From assembly GCF_029094525.1 (NCBI RefSeq), contig NZ_CP119107.1, positions 4,030,001-4,094,000 on the forward strand: DNA of 64,000 nt, given 5' to 3'. Source of the DNA: Pullulanibacillus sp. KACC 23026. Lineage in GTDB: Bacteria; Bacillota; Bacilli; Bacillales; Sporolactobacillaceae. Below are positions 6,906-16,412 of the stretch, in pieces. The stretch's first letter is position 1, and every line of letters starts with the position of its first letter. The translations under genes were made by a program, and so were the position numbers. Under the pieces are notes generated by a model. The model was given only the letters and a program-made list of their open reading frames with translations, ran no database searches and was not told the origin of the DNA.

Positions 6906-7859
6906 TTATTTCTGTTTTTTGGATCTCCCCCACCAGCCTTTTAAATAAAAATAAAAGGCCAATAAAGCGCCTACTCCAAACATGAGAATTAGAGCATAAA
7001 AATACCCAAAGGACCAATTTAATTCCGGCATATACTTAAAGTTCATCCCGTAAAGTCCCGCTATAAACGTCATTGGGATAAAGATAACACTGAATAAAGT
7101 TAAAGTTTTAACAATGGTGTTTGTATGGTCTGCTTTAAGTGACATTTGCAGATTAAAAATCCCATCAAAACTTCCCGAAAATTGATCAAGCGCTTGTACA
7201 ATTCGATTGTAACTATTTCTTAGATCCTGTGAATAGAAACTGATATCTTCATCTTTATAGGGGAAGTCGGGATCCTCCATTTTTGTTATAAGGGCATCAA
7301 GAGGTTCAATTATTTGCCGAAAACGGTGCAGATGTTGTTTCATTCGATAGACTTGCCTAGCTATGTCATTTTCAAATGGCCACTTAAACACCTGTCCTTC
7401 AAGGTCTTGGAACTTATCTGCAATGGTATCCACTTGTTGTAAATACAACATGAAAAAGGCATTCAGAATATGATAAAGGATTTTAAAAGGATTGGTCATG
7501 CTCTCAGGAGTTTCTATAAAGCTTTCTTTGATTTTAGAAAACAAATTAAACAGATTACTTTTTAGGATTGTCACAACATAGTTTTCGATTACTAAAATTG
7601 TACAATTGATTGGAGTCAAATCCTTTCCAATGGCAGTCAATGAAAAAAACAGTTGATTCTTTAATTGGGCCAACGTCGGAATAGATTCAAGGTCGAAAAG
7701 TTTCTTTTTTATATGCGGATGAATGGTTTGTTCCAGAAAACTCGGGAGTCGGTCATGCTCTTCTAAGTTTAAACAGATCCAAACTGCCCCATCTTTAATT
7801 GGGACTCCCGCTTCTTGTCTCTCTTCAATTTCACCAGTCGATTCATTATATACAAGCAT
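6906..7859 (-). CDS. corA: CorA-family magnesium/divalent cation channel
   Basis: A 317-residue CorA-type protein. A long cytosolic alpha/beta and helical domain is followed by two C-terminal transmembrane helices; the first ends with the invariant GMN selectivity motif (YGMNFKYMPELNW), and a basic tail (KGWWGRSKKQK) closes the protein. CorA channels form pentamers that admit Mg2+ and sometimes Co2+ or Ni2+. AAGGAGG precedes the ATG at about 11 bases, slightly long. It stands alone, divergent from the germination operon, and has no visible regulatory tie to the sulfur genes. Confidence 0.92.
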   Translation of the reverse strand: MLVYNESTGEIEERQEAGVPIKDGAVWICLNLEEHDRLPSFLEQTIHPHIKKKLFDLESIPTLAQLKNQLFFSLTAIGKDLTPINCTILVIENYVVTILKSNLFNLFSKIKESFIETPESMTNPFKILYHILNAFFMLYLQQVDTIADKFQDLEGQVFKWPFENDIARQVYRMKQHLHRFRQIIEPLDALITKMEDPDFPYKDEDISFYSQDLRNSYNRIVQALDQFSGSFDGIFNLQMSLKADHTNTIVKTLTLFSVIFIPMTFIAGLYGMNFKYMPELNWSFGYFYALILMFGVGALLAFYFYLKGWWGRSKKQK

Positions 7860-8145
7860 TGCCGACTGTTCCTCCTTGATTCCTTTTTATAAACTTAGGA
7901 TTCACAAGAATTTCAAGTCTAAACCTCTGTATGCTCCTGTAGTTTGGTTTTATGAGGCAGTTATGTCTTTCCCAAAGATTTATATAGAAGTTAAATGGCT
8001 TCTCGATTAAGGAATAAAGTGAATGGTTATCCCTCTATTAGCTATTGTCCCTCTTCACTCCTTTCTCAAAGTGCTCTCTTAAGAATAGTCCGTTTCTATA
8101 AAGGAAAAGTTAAGAACAAGTCTATCTAAATGCGAGGGAAAGAAT

Positions 8146-9231
8146 TTGAATAAGACCGAACGTACTATTGGTTTATATAACGCCCTGTTTATGATGTTGC
8201 TTAGTTCCGGCCTTTATAACCATGTCATTTTAACTCCTCTTCTATTAAAAGCCGGAGGGAGAGATGCATGGATTGGCGTTCTAATGGCTTCACTGCTTAT
8301 ACCGCTTTTAATTCTTATATTTTGGTTTATCTCTAAATCTACAAATGGGATGTCGATCTCTTCATGGCTTATCCAAAAGTTTGGGAAGGGAATTCATTAT
8401 CTTTTAATAATTCCTATTGCCGCTTGTATTTTTATCATGAACTGCGTGACTTTCAAGGATACAATTTCCTGGTCCATTGCAAGTTATTTACCCTATACGC
8501 CCCCTTTAGCTTTAGCCTTATTCTTAGCTTTACTCTGTTATTCGACCTGCCTATTAGGTATTCGGAATATCGCCTACACGGCCGGGATACTTGGACCATT
8601 AGTCATCATTTTGGGCTTTGGTATTATGCTCACTAACATCCCCAATAAAAATTACACATACGTATGGCCCTCTTTTGAAAACGGAATGATTCCCGTTTGG
8701 CACAGTGCCTTTTTAACACTTGGGGGATTAATGGAGCTGTTTCTTGTCTTATTATTTCAACAACATCTCTTAAAAAGGATTAGATTAATTCATTTAGCTA
8801 TTTTAAGTGTATTTCTAATCGGAATAACCATTGGTCCTCTGTTAGGAGCGATCTCTGTATTTGGCCCTGAAGAGGCATCCAAGCAGATATATCCTGCCTT
8901 CGAATTATGGCGTATTGCCACAATTGGTAAATATATTTCACATATTGATTTCTTTGCTATATTTCAATGGTTATCAGGAGCATTCGTTAGAATTTCCCTA
9001 TTAGGTTTTTTAGCAATGGATTTATTTAACATTCAATCCAAAAAAGTTAAAGCTTATTTTCTAGCTGTTGTGTATTTAATTTTTATAGCCTTTGCCATGT
9101 TACCAATAAATCAAGAAATTATTTTATCTCTCATAACGAACTACTATACCATTTTGATAGTAATTGTTTTTGGGGGAGCAACTGTTCTTTTAACCGCCTT
9201 AACCATCTTTAAAAGAAAGTCAGAGGGATAG
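8146..9231 (+). CDS. GerAB/GerKB-type spore germination permease
   Basis: A 361-residue protein with about ten hydrophobic helices, the B subunit of a GerA-family germinant receptor and a member of the amino acid-polyamine-organocation permease superfamily. It binds the small-molecule germinant in the inner membrane of the spore. The N-terminal KTERTIGLYNALFMMLLSSGL and the tandem helices are typical. The start is TTG with GAGGGAAAG upstream. It is first in a B-A-C gene order, with three bases separating its stop from the next gene. The usual order in Bacillus is A-B-C or A-C-B, so the arrangement is less common. The specific germinant cannot be read from sequence. Confidence 0.9.
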   Translation: MNKTERTIGLYNALFMMLLSSGLYNHVILTPLLLKAGGRDAWIGVLMASLLIPLLILIFWFISKSTNGMSISSWLIQKFGKGIHYLLIIPIAACIFIMNCVTFKDTISWSIASYLPYTPPLALALFLALLCYSTCLLGIRNIAYTAGILGPLVIILGFGIMLTNIPNKNYTYVWPSFENGMIPVWHSAFLTLGGLMELFLVLLFQQHLLKRIRLIHLAILSVFLIGITIGPLLGAISVFGPEEASKQIYPAFELWRIATIGKYISHIDFFAIFQWLSGAFVRISLLGFLAMDLFNIQSKKVKAYFLAVVYLIFIAFAMLPINQEIILSLITNYYTILIVIVFGGATVLLTALTIFKRKSEG

Positions 9232-9234
9232 TCC

Positions 9235-10695
9235 ATGAAGCCGATAGAAACTCCCAATTTCAGTAAATTATTTAAGGGGTGCCATGATGTCAAAGTTAAT
9301 ACCCATTCTTTTGGTGACTCCATTGCTGAGAATAAAATTATTATGATTTACTGCGAGACATTGGTAGATGGAAAGGACATCAACCAAATTGTCTTGCCAG
9401 CTTTAGAAAAAATGGCAATCAAAAAAAAAGCTTCTGTATCCATTCAGCTTAATGAAAGCAATTTACTAAATATCAGGCAATTGGAATCTAGTGACTGTTC
9501 AAAATTGGTTGATGAGGTATTTGACGGTAAAATAGTATTTTATATTGAAAGGGACAGGAATCTTTTTAGTTTAGATATGGCCGCTTTTCCAAATCGTACT
9601 CCGGAAGAGTCCAATGAGGAAGTCACAATTGTAGGAGCAAAGGATTCATTTACTGAAGATCTTCGGACAAATTTGGCGCTCATCCGGAAACGCCTACGAA
9701 CGAATACTTTATACTACGAAGAATTTGTAATCGGTAGTCGATCACGGACGAAGGTCGGACTTCTTTATTTAGAAGATCTTATTAACCCAGAAATTCTAAA
9801 AGAAGTGCGCAAAAGATTGAAAGGCATTAATAGAGAGGCCCTAACACATGCAATGCTCAAAGAGGCGATATCAGATCGTACTTTTAGCATATTTCCAGTG
9901 ACGGATACCACTCAACGTCCCGAATTGGCAATGGGCTGTTTGATAAATAGTCGTTTTGTTATTTTGATGGACGGTGTTCCAAGCGCAACTGTTGGACCAA
10001 CTGGTTTTATGGAGTTAATAAAATCAGCCGAAGATTCTTATTTCCCCTTTTTCATCGTTTCGTTGCAAAGATTTCTACGGACTATTGCTTTTATAGTTGC
10101 CCTGTTAATTCCGGGTGCTTGGATTGCCCTTACTTCTTTTCATCCTGAACAATTGCCTGTTCCACTGTTAGCAACGATCTCAATGGGGCGATATGGGATT
10201 CCCTACTCATCCGCTTTTGAAACTTTTCTTATGCAGATTATGTTTGAATTATTCCGCGAAGCAGGACTTCGATTACCCAAAGCTGTTGGCCAAACAGTCG
10301 CGGTTGTAGGAGGAATTATGATAGGTGATGCTGCAATTAGTGCTGGTCTCACTTCGCCAGGCATTCTTGTCGTAACAGCTGTTTCAGCCGTTGCCAGCTT
10401 TACTCTGATTAATCCAACTTTAACCTACTCAGTAACTTTATTGAAATTTATCATCATGATTTTTTCATCTTTTTTTGGTTTCTTCGGTTTCTTTCTTTCA
10501 ATTTTTGGAATTTGTATTTATGTAACAAATATGAAGTCATTTGGTGTCCCTTATTTATCACCCGTTTCACCATTAAACCCTCGTGAACTTATATCGGCCA
10601 TGTTTTCGAAACCCTCTATTTATGATGATGAAAAACCGAGCCGCATCACAAAATCCAACTCAATTAACAGAAAGAGGGGAAAGAATGACAACTAA
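9235..10695 (+). CDS. GerAA/GerKA-type spore germination protein
   Basis: A 486-residue A subunit of the germinant receptor. It has a soluble N-terminal domain of about 270 residues followed by four to five membrane segments (about 285-430). The signatures DRTFSIFPVTDTTQRPE and PTLTYSVTLLKF are seen, and a basic cytoplasmic tail follows. Family members form the multimeric ion-release channel of the receptor. It starts with ATG just after the permease stop and its 3' end overlaps the GerC start by 11 bases, so the three subunits are translationally coupled. Expression in the forespore under sigma-G is known for the family; I could not define a sigma-G promoter here. Confidence 0.93.
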   Translation: MKPIETPNFSKLFKGCHDVKVNTHSFGDSIAENKIIMIYCETLVDGKDINQIVLPALEKMAIKKKASVSIQLNESNLLNIRQLESSDCSKLVDEVFDGKIVFYIERDRNLFSLDMAAFPNRTPEESNEEVTIVGAKDSFTEDLRTNLALIRKRLRTNTLYYEEFVIGSRSRTKVGLLYLEDLINPEILKEVRKRLKGINREALTHAMLKEAISDRTFSIFPVTDTTQRPELAMGCLINSRFVILMDGVPSATVGPTGFMELIKSAEDSYFPFFIVSLQRFLRTIAFIVALLIPGAWIALTSFHPEQLPVPLLATISMGRYGIPYSSAFETFLMQIMFELFREAGLRLPKAVGQTVAVVGGIMIGDAAISAGLTSPGILVVTAVSAVASFTLINPTLTYSVTLLKFIIMIFSSFFGFFGFFLSIFGICIYVTNMKSFGVPYLSPVSPLNPRELISAMFSKPSIYDDEKPSRITKSNSINRKRGKNDN

Positions 10696-11809
10696 AAAAA
10701 CCCTTTTTTTATTGTTATGTTCAAGTATCTTTCTTACAGGGTGCTGGGATCAAAAGGTGATACAAGATATATACTATGTTGCATCGGTCGGAATCGATTA
10801 TCAAGATAATAAATATATAACTTATCTAAAATTGTTAGATTTTTCAACTATCGCAAAAACCGAACAAGGAAAACCAACAGAAGCTGTTCCTATCTGGATT
10901 TTAACTGGATCTGGTCAGACTCTTTTTGATGCCATTAGAGATGCAAAAAGGATGTCTCAACAGAATATTGTCTTTAGTCATGTTAATACTTTTATTCTTT
11001 CTGAATCCGCCATTAAGCATCATTTAGATGATACATTAGATTTATTGCGCAGATATCCAGATTTTAGACTAAGCGGATGGATTTTTGGGACCAAAGACGA
11101 TATCATGTCTATTTTAAATTCAAATCCTGTCCTCAATAATTCTCCTTTAACCCTTATAGAAAATACACCTAAAGCGATTTCCAAGCAATACAACCGTATC
11201 ACCCCTTTAGAAACATTAGAATTCAACAGAGAATATTGTGATACCAATCGGACAGTATTTCTTCCCAATTTGTCGCTTACGGACTCCTGGTATAGTGGGG
11301 GAAAACCAAACCCTTTACCCCGTATAGACGGTGCCTTTTTGTTTCATGATAAGAAATATTACACTTGGTTCTCAGATGATTCACTTATTGGATACAGATG
11401 GTTAACCCCCCATACAGAACGGACACTCCTAAACGTTCATGATTCCAAACATCATACGGCATTTGAAGTCGCTGTCTGGAAAGTCAAACCTAAAATTAAA
11501 ACCTATGACCAGAACGGCACGCCTAAATTCGATGTTCATATTAAAGGAAAAGCAACCATATTAAATAAACTTGAAAATCAGCAAAATCCTAAACGACTTA
11601 TTCAAGAGGAAATCAAGAAAGAAATTCAATTCACCTATAATAAGGGGCTAACAAAGAACTTAGATCTATTAGAATTAGAAAACACTTTATATCGGCAGAA
11701 TAATCCGCTCTGGAAAAAAACAAAAGGAAATATAGGCTTTTCCCAAAATATGCTGAGACATATTACGGTCAATATTACGATCATCAATTCAGGTAAGATA
11801 GATTTATAA
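10685..11809 (+). CDS. GerAC/GerKC-type germination lipoprotein
   Basis: A 374-residue Ger(x)C-family lipoprotein, third subunit of the receptor. A basic N-terminus and hydrophobic stretch end in the lipobox LTGCW, giving a lipid-modified cysteine at about residue 20. The rest is the three-domain GerC fold with the early GIDYQDNKY strand. The ATG at 10685 is chosen because AGAGGGGAAAG stands directly before it and it starts the signal peptide; the frame is open upstream to 10583 but only inside the preceding gene. GerC lipoproteins depend on prolipoprotein diacylglyceryl transferase; a divergent Lgt homologue is encoded at 16413-17201, but it is unlikely to be the housekeeping enzyme. Confidence 0.9.
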   Translation: MTTKKTLFLLLCSSIFLTGCWDQKVIQDIYYVASVGIDYQDNKYITYLKLLDFSTIAKTEQGKPTEAVPIWILTGSGQTLFDAIRDAKRMSQQNIVFSHVNTFILSESAIKHHLDDTLDLLRRYPDFRLSGWIFGTKDDIMSILNSNPVLNNSPLTLIENTPKAISKQYNRITPLETLEFNREYCDTNRTVFLPNLSLTDSWYSGGKPNPLPRIDGAFLFHDKKYYTWFSDDSLIGYRWLTPHTERTLLNVHDSKHHTAFEVAVWKVKPKIKTYDQNGTPKFDVHIKGKATILNKLENQQNPKRLIQEEIKKEIQFTYNKGLTKNLDLLELENTLYRQNNPLWKKTKGNIGFSQNMLRHITVNITIINSGKIDL

Positions 11810-11976
11810 GATTTGAAAGGGCAGAAAGACCCATTATCCTAATCCTTTAAAAGGATGGGATCGAACATTTGAAGAGAATTCAATTACATGAAAAGCATCT
11901 ATTTGGCGAAGAAATCATTAAAACGTCTTTGCTTAACGTAATCAAATTAAATAAACGATTCATAATAATATACTAG

Positions 11977-12014
11977 GTAAAAAACGAACTCATCTTCTTG
12001 AGTTCGCTTTTTAC
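11977..12014 (+). terminator. Terminator between gerC and murB
   Basis: GGTAAAAAACGAACTCA pairs with TGAGTTCGCTTTTTACC around a six-base loop. The T run inside the long stem makes it a good rho-independent terminator for the germination operon, probably active in both directions. Confidence 0.88.
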
Positions 12015-12071
12015 CTTTATAATAAATATGAGATAATACGACTATAGACTGTTAGAAAATGAGGGAAAAAG

Positions 12072-12977
12072 ATGAATGACTTTTATTTGGAATTAAAAGA
12101 CAGGATCGATGCCAATCGAGTGAAAATAAATGAACCGCTTAAGAACTACACGTTTACTAAAACAGGCGGAAATGCCGACTGTTTAGTGTTACCTATAACT
12201 TACGAAGAAGTCCAACAAGTCATTCGTTTCGCTCAACACACTAGTATACCTGTGACCATTTTAGGAAACGGCTCTAATGTCATCATTCGTGACGGAGGCA
12301 TTCGTGGGCTCGTCATCAATTTAACAGCCATGAACGATGTTTCCAGGAGAGGGAACCATCTCATTGCTCAAAGTGGAGCCAAAATTATCGATGTCTCACG
12401 CATAGCTTACGAAGAATCCTTAACTGGCTTAGAATTTGCGTGCGGCATTCCTGGAACTGTAGGCGGTGCCGTCTATATGAACGCAGGGGCTTACGGCGGA
12501 GAAGTGAAAGATGTTTTGGATGATGCATTAGTTGTGACAAAAGAGGGCGACCTTTTACGACTAACCAATGAGGAATTAAAATTTTCTTATCGCCATAGCA
12601 TCATCCCAGAAAAAGAATATCTCGTTTTGGAAGCAAGCTTTCGTTTGAATTTGGGTAATCCGGCAGCAATTAAAGAAAAGATGGATGAATTAACGTTTCT
12701 GCGTGAAAGCAAACAACCGCTTGAATATCCGTCTTGCGGAAGTGTGTTTAAGCGTCCTCCCGGTTTTTTTGCAGGTAAATTGATTCAAGACAGTGGCTTA
12801 CAAGGGGTGCAAATTGGCGGTGTTCAAGTCTCGACCAAACACGCAGGTTTTATGGTTAATGTTGGTAATGGGACAGCCACTGATTATGTCCAATTGATTC
12901 ACCACGTTCAACACGTCGTAAAAGAAAAATTTAATGTGAATTTAGAAACCGAAGTGAAGATTATTGGAGAAGAATAA
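12072..12977 (+). CDS. murB: UDP-N-acetylenolpyruvoylglucosamine reductase
   Basis: A 301-residue FAD enzyme that reduces UDP-GlcNAc-enolpyruvate with NADPH to UDP-MurNAc, the second step of peptidoglycan precursor synthesis. FAD-binding motifs are clear: TKTGGNAD (about 29), [10 protein letters not shown] (about 76), [20 protein letters not shown] (about 125) and the C-terminal [11 protein letters not shown] with the proton-donating serine, then AGFMVN and the final glutamate near ETEVKI. The length fits Firmicute MurB. GAGGGAAAA lies before the ATG. It is a monocistronic gene between two terminators, not in a division cluster. Confidence 0.95.
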   Translation: MNDFYLELKDRIDANRVKINEPLKNYTFTKTGGNADCLVLPITYEEVQQVIRFAQHTSIPVTILGNGSNVIIRDGGIRGLVINLTAMNDVSRRGNHLIAQSGAKIIDVSRIAYEESLTGLEFACGIPGTVGGAVYMNAGAYGGEVKDVLDDALVVTKEGDLLRLTNEELKFSYRHSIIPEKEYLVLEASFRLNLGNPAAIKEKMDELTFLRESKQPLEYPSCGSVFKRPPGFFAGKLIQDSGLQGVQIGGVQVSTKHAGFMVNVGNGTATDYVQLIHHVQHVVKEKFNVNLETEVKIIGEE

Positions 12978-13028
12978 AAAAAGACCATCAACTCCCCTGT
13001 TTTAGGGTATTGTCGATAGTCTCTGAAA

Positions 13029-13064
13029 GAGGAAGCCTATAGAAAATAGGCTTCCTCTCTTTTT
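13029..13064 (+). terminator. Bidirectional terminator between murB and copZ
   Basis: GAGGAAGCCTAT pairs with ATAGGCTTCCTC (13029-13057) and is followed by TCTTTTT on the plus strand. It lies between the convergent murB and copper operons, so it can end transcription from both sides. Confidence 0.88.
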
Positions 13065-13069
13065 ATATG

Positions 13070-13276
13070 TTAAGCAACATCGTAACCTTGATCTTCAACA
13101 GCCTCTTTCATTTGTTCCAAGCTCACTTTGCTTGAATCAAACTCGACACTAACCTTACCTGTTTCGAGATTAACGTCCACCTTTTGAACGCCATCCAAAT
13201 CCGTAAGTGCACCGTTTACCGCCATTTTGCAATGACCGCAAGTCATCCCTTTGACATCTAGTGTAATAGTTTGCAT
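13070..13276 (-). CDS. copZ: Copper chaperone CopZ
   Basis: A 68-residue ferredoxin-like heavy-metal-associated domain with the Cu(I)-binding motif MTCGHC near residues 11-16 and the conserved YDV at the C-terminus. CopZ carries Cu(I) in the cytosol to the exporter CopA and can load or quench CsoR. It lies 22 bases after copA on the same strand and is the last gene of the csoR-copA-copZ operon. Confidence 0.94.
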   Translation of the reverse strand: MQTITLDVKGMTCGHCKMAVNGALTDLDGVQKVDVNLETGKVSVEFDSSKVSLEQMKEAVEDQGYDVA

Positions 13277-13298
13277 AAAATGAATCCCCTCACTTTAA

Positions 13299-15701
13299 TT
13301 AAATTTTAACGCGTTTTAAGCGCAACGCATTGGTGACAACCGATACGGAGCTAAACGCCATTGCTGCTCCTGCTACCCATGGTGCCAGCAGTCCAAGCGC
13401 AGCAATTGGCACCCCAATCGAATTGTAAAACAATGCCCAAAACAAGTTTTGGCGAATGTTTTTCATCGTCTTACCGCTTAAGTCAATAGCTTTGACAACA
13501 TGTTCTAAGCCGCCGCCGATTAATGTGACATCCGCTGTTTCAATAGCGACATCTGTACCAGACCCGACAGCCATCCCGATATCAGCTGCGGCAAGGGCTG
13601 GCGCATCATTAATGCCGTCACCGACCATGCCCACTTTCATCCCTTGAGCTTGAAGTTCTTTCACTTTAGATGCCTTTTCTTCAGGAAGAACCTCCGCAAA
13701 TACATGATCAATCCCGACAAGTCGCGCGATCGCTTCCGCTGTTCGCTTGTTGTCACCCGTGATCATATAGACATCTAGGCCTAATGCCTTTAAATCACTG
13801 ATTGCCTGTTTCGAAGTCTCTTTTACCGTGTCAGCAACAGCAATAATCCCTTGCAATTGCCCATTATATGCCACGAGCATCGCTGTCTTACCATCTTGTT
13901 CAAGTTTAGACATCGTTTGCTCATGATCATCCATCGAAATGTTTTCACGGCTCATCAGTTTGCGTGTTCCGATATAGAGTGGCACGTCATCAACTTTTGC
14001 AAAAATACCATGTCCAGGTATCGCTTCAAATTCAGAGACACTAACCGATAGAACCCCTTTTTCTTTTCCATACTCCACGATGGCTTGGGCTAATGGGTGT
14101 TCCGAAGATTCTTCCGCTGCCACAATTTTGGCAAGCAGTGCTTCGTCGGAATCCTCACCAAGGTTGATGAAATCGGTCACTTCAGGTTTTCCTTTTGTAA
14201 TCGTCCCGGTTTTATCAAGTAGAATAGCATTGAGATAATGAGTGGTTTCGAGATATTCCCCGCCTTTATATAGAATACCCGACTCAGCGCCTTTACCTGT
14301 CCCCACCATGATGGAGGTCGGTGTCGCAAGCCCTAATGAACATGGACAAGCAATCACTAGAACCGCAATAGCCGCATCAAGAGCATGAGGTAAATTTCCT
14401 GGTGTGACAAAGGCAATCCAAACAATAAAGGTCAAAATCGCAATCCCAACTACAATTGGAACGAAAATGCCCGAAATCACATCCGCTAATCGCTGAATAG
14501 GGGCTTTAGACCCCTGGGCTTCTTTCACAATCTTAACAATACCTGCTAAAGCAGTATCCTTGCCGACTTTCTCAGCCTTCATGGTCAATGTCCCATTTTT
14601 ATTAAGAGTAGCTCCAATGACTTCATCGCCGACTTGCTTGGAAACCGGGAGTGATTCACCTGTAATCATAGATTCATCGACAGTTGACTTACCTTCTATA
14701 ATTGAACCGTCCACAGGGATTTTCTCACCTGGACGCACAAGAAGAACATCCCCGACTTGTACATTTTCAACAGGAATTTTGACCTGCTCGCCATCTTTGA
14801 TCAGAGTAGCCTCTTTCGCTTGAAGATTGAGTAAGGATTTGATCGCAACCGTTGTTCGGCCCTTAGCTCTTGCTTCAAACAATTTACCTAGAAGGATCAG
14901 GGTAATGATCAACACGCTTGTTTCGAAATAGAACTCCGGCTTATATCCTGGCTGTACCAGTGACCGAATGACTCCATATAGACTGTAAAAATAGGCGGAT
15001 GCCGTCCCCAAAGCAACCAGCACATCCATATTGGCACTCTTATTGGCTAGGGCACGGTAAGCCCCTACAAAGAATGGACCGCCAATATAAAATTCAACGA
15101 AGGTTGCGAGGATCAGTTGAAACCACTTATTTTCAACGAATCCTGGAACAGGCAGGATGCCCGCATGACCAATCATCATATAAATAAAAGGCAAGGCTAT
15201 AACCGCAGAAACAATAAATTTCGTCCGTTTTTGTTTATATTCCTTTTCCTTATAATCTTCTTGTGATTGGTTCTCATTTTTCGGAATCGCTTCGTAGCCC
15301 AATTTCTTGACACGCTCAACGATGTCCTGAGCGGTTACTACCCCTGATAAAAACTCGACTGTCCCTGATTCGGTAGCTAAGTTAATCGTAGCTTTATCCA
15401 CACCAGGCATTTTATTTAACATTTTTTCTATTCGCGTGCTGCAAGCGGCACATGTCATACCACGTATATCAAATTCCTGTTTCTCTTCTTGAACATCATA
15501 GCCTAGCTTCCTTATACGAGTCACAATCTCTTCTGTCGTCACTTGATCATCATGAATATGGACTTTCGCATTTTCTAACGCCAAATTAACATTGGCATCG
15601 ACTCCATCTATTTTGTTTAATACTTTTTCAATACGGGTTGAACAGGCCGCACAGGTCATGCCTGTTATCGCTAATGATAATTCTCTTTCTTTCACCGTCA
15701 T
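13299..15701 (-). CDS. copA: Copper-exporting P1B-type ATPase CopA
   Basis: An 800-residue Cu(I) exporter of the inner membrane. Two N-terminal metal-binding domains carry CAAC (Cys17/Cys20 and Cys84/Cys87). Eight membrane helices follow, with the translocation motif ACPCS, the actuator motif TGES, the phosphorylation site [16 protein letters not shown] and [11 protein letters not shown]. These assign it to P1B-1 ATPases. GGAGGTGA stands five bases before the ATG. It lies 33 bases downstream of csoR and upstream of copZ, the standard Bacillus arrangement, and should be induced by copper through the CsoR operator at 16090-16106. Confidence 0.97.
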   Translation of the reverse strand: MTVKERELSLAITGMTCAACSTRIEKVLNKIDGVDANVNLALENAKVHIHDDQVTTEEIVTRIRKLGYDVQEEKQEFDIRGMTCAACSTRIEKMLNKMPGVDKATINLATESGTVEFLSGVVTAQDIVERVKKLGYEAIPKNENQSQEDYKEKEYKQKRTKFIVSAVIALPFIYMMIGHAGILPVPGFVENKWFQLILATFVEFYIGGPFFVGAYRALANKSANMDVLVALGTASAYFYSLYGVIRSLVQPGYKPEFYFETSVLIITLILLGKLFEARAKGRTTVAIKSLLNLQAKEATLIKDGEQVKIPVENVQVGDVLLVRPGEKIPVDGSIIEGKSTVDESMITGESLPVSKQVGDEVIGATLNKNGTLTMKAEKVGKDTALAGIVKIVKEAQGSKAPIQRLADVISGIFVPIVVGIAILTFIVWIAFVTPGNLPHALDAAIAVLVIACPCSLGLATPTSIMVGTGKGAESGILYKGGEYLETTHYLNAILLDKTGTITKGKPEVTDFINLGEDSDEALLAKIVAAEESSEHPLAQAIVEYGKEKGVLSVSVSEFEAIPGHGIFAKVDDVPLYIGTRKLMSRENISMDDHEQTMSKLEQDGKTAMLVAYNGQLQGIIAVADTVKETSKQAISDLKALGLDVYMITGDNKRTAEAIARLVGIDHVFAEVLPEEKASKVKELQAQGMKVGMVGDGINDAPALAAADIGMAVGSGTDVAIETADVTLIGGGLEHVVKAIDLSGKTMKNIRQNLFWALFYNSIGVPIAALGLLAPWVAGAAMAFSSVSVVTNALRLKRVKI

Positions 15702-15734
15702 TGCTCTCTCACCTCCAAACCAGACGCAAACCCA

Positions 15735-16061
15735 CTATTTTGAGAATTGTTGAATCACTTTCATCAATTCGTCAATGTGATGATCCCCATGCCCTTCTTG
15801 TATAGCTTTAGTAACACATGACTTAGTATGACGCTCCATGAGATTAAACCCTACTTTTTTAAGAGCAGCTTGTATGGCAGAAATTTGGACAAGAACATCA
15901 ATACAATAACGGTCCTCTTCAATCATTTTTTGAAGACCTCTCACTTGTCCTTCCACGCGCTTTAACCGATTTATTAATTTATCCTTTTCCATATCTGTCC
16001 GTGGAACGGCAGGCTTTCTCCCAGTATCTATTGGTAATATCTCATTAGGTTCATTTACCAT
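15735..16061 (-). CDS. csoR: Copper-sensing transcriptional repressor CsoR
   Basis: A 108-residue DUF156-family repressor. The Cu(I) ligand set is complete: Cys53 (RYCIDVL), His78 and Cys82 (ERHTKSC). Binding of Cu(I) releases it from DNA. It has an N-terminal tail of about 25 residues rich in Pro and Glu, and an acidic/His-rich loop (GHGDHH) after the third helix. It begins the operon with copA and copZ, and its promoter contains the matching operator. The contrast with CstR (5313-5573), which lacks the histidine, supports separate sensing roles. The ATG follows GAGGTGA closely. Confidence 0.95.
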   Translation of the reverse strand: MVNEPNEILPIDTGRKPAVPRTDMEKDKLINRLKRVEGQVRGLQKMIEEDRYCIDVLVQISAIQAALKKVGFNLMERHTKSCVTKAIQEGHGDHHIDELMKVIQQFSK

Positions 16062-16086
16062 TTGCTCACCTCTTATCTAATTTTAT

Positions 16087-16113
16087 ATTATACCCCTATA
16101 TGGTATATGTCAA
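16087..16113 (-). promoter_or_regulatory. csoR-copA-copZ promoter with CsoR operator
   Basis: On the minus strand TTGACA (16108-16113) and TATAAT (16087-16092) flank the inverted repeat ATACC-N7-GGTAT (16090-16106), which lies almost wholly in the promoter spacer. This is where CsoR binds in other Firmicutes to exclude polymerase. Confidence 0.87.
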
Positions 16114-16344
16114 ATAATTGAACCTGTTACTGAAAAACGATCGAATTTCATTAAGATAAAATAGGGGGTAGGGGTAAAAACTCCCGAGGGGTATCACGCA
16201 GCAAGTCCTAGATTTCACCTTTATATTACGCTCTTCTTAAGCCTCCTAAAAGACTTAACAATTAAAGTTTACGCAAAAAGGGACATAAAACACGGCGTTT
16301 ATTCAGTGGATACGTATCAGGGGTATTTTTTCTACTCATGTACT
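16114..16344. other. Intergenic stretch between csoR promoter and lgt terminator
   Basis: About 230 bases without a supported gene. It includes a G-rich run near 16163-16175 (GGGGGTAGGGG) close to CTCCCGAGGGG. No palindrome like the CsoR box is repeated here. Nothing further was recognised. Confidence 0.5.
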
Positions 16345-16385
16345 GCAAAAAAATGACTAAGCCTGCAGGGGAGGCCTAATCATTT
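16345..16385 (-). terminator. Terminator downstream of the lgt homologue
   Basis: On the minus strand AAATGATTAGGCCT pairs with AGGCTTAGTCATTT around a seven-base loop, followed by a run of T. It closes the dsbA-lgt operon and separates it from the csoR promoter. Confidence 0.87.
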
Positions 16386-16412
16386 CCTATTTATCAACTT
16401 AAGCAGGACGTT

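Noticed and set aside
11870-11978. 35-codon ORF between gerC and murB
   Set aside because: Its TTG start has only a weak AAAAGGATGG upstream and the peptide has no recognisable feature.
16160-16200. Second CsoR operator in the G-rich run
   Set aside because: GGGGGTAGGGG and CTCCCGAGGGG do not form the ATACC/GGTAT palindrome.
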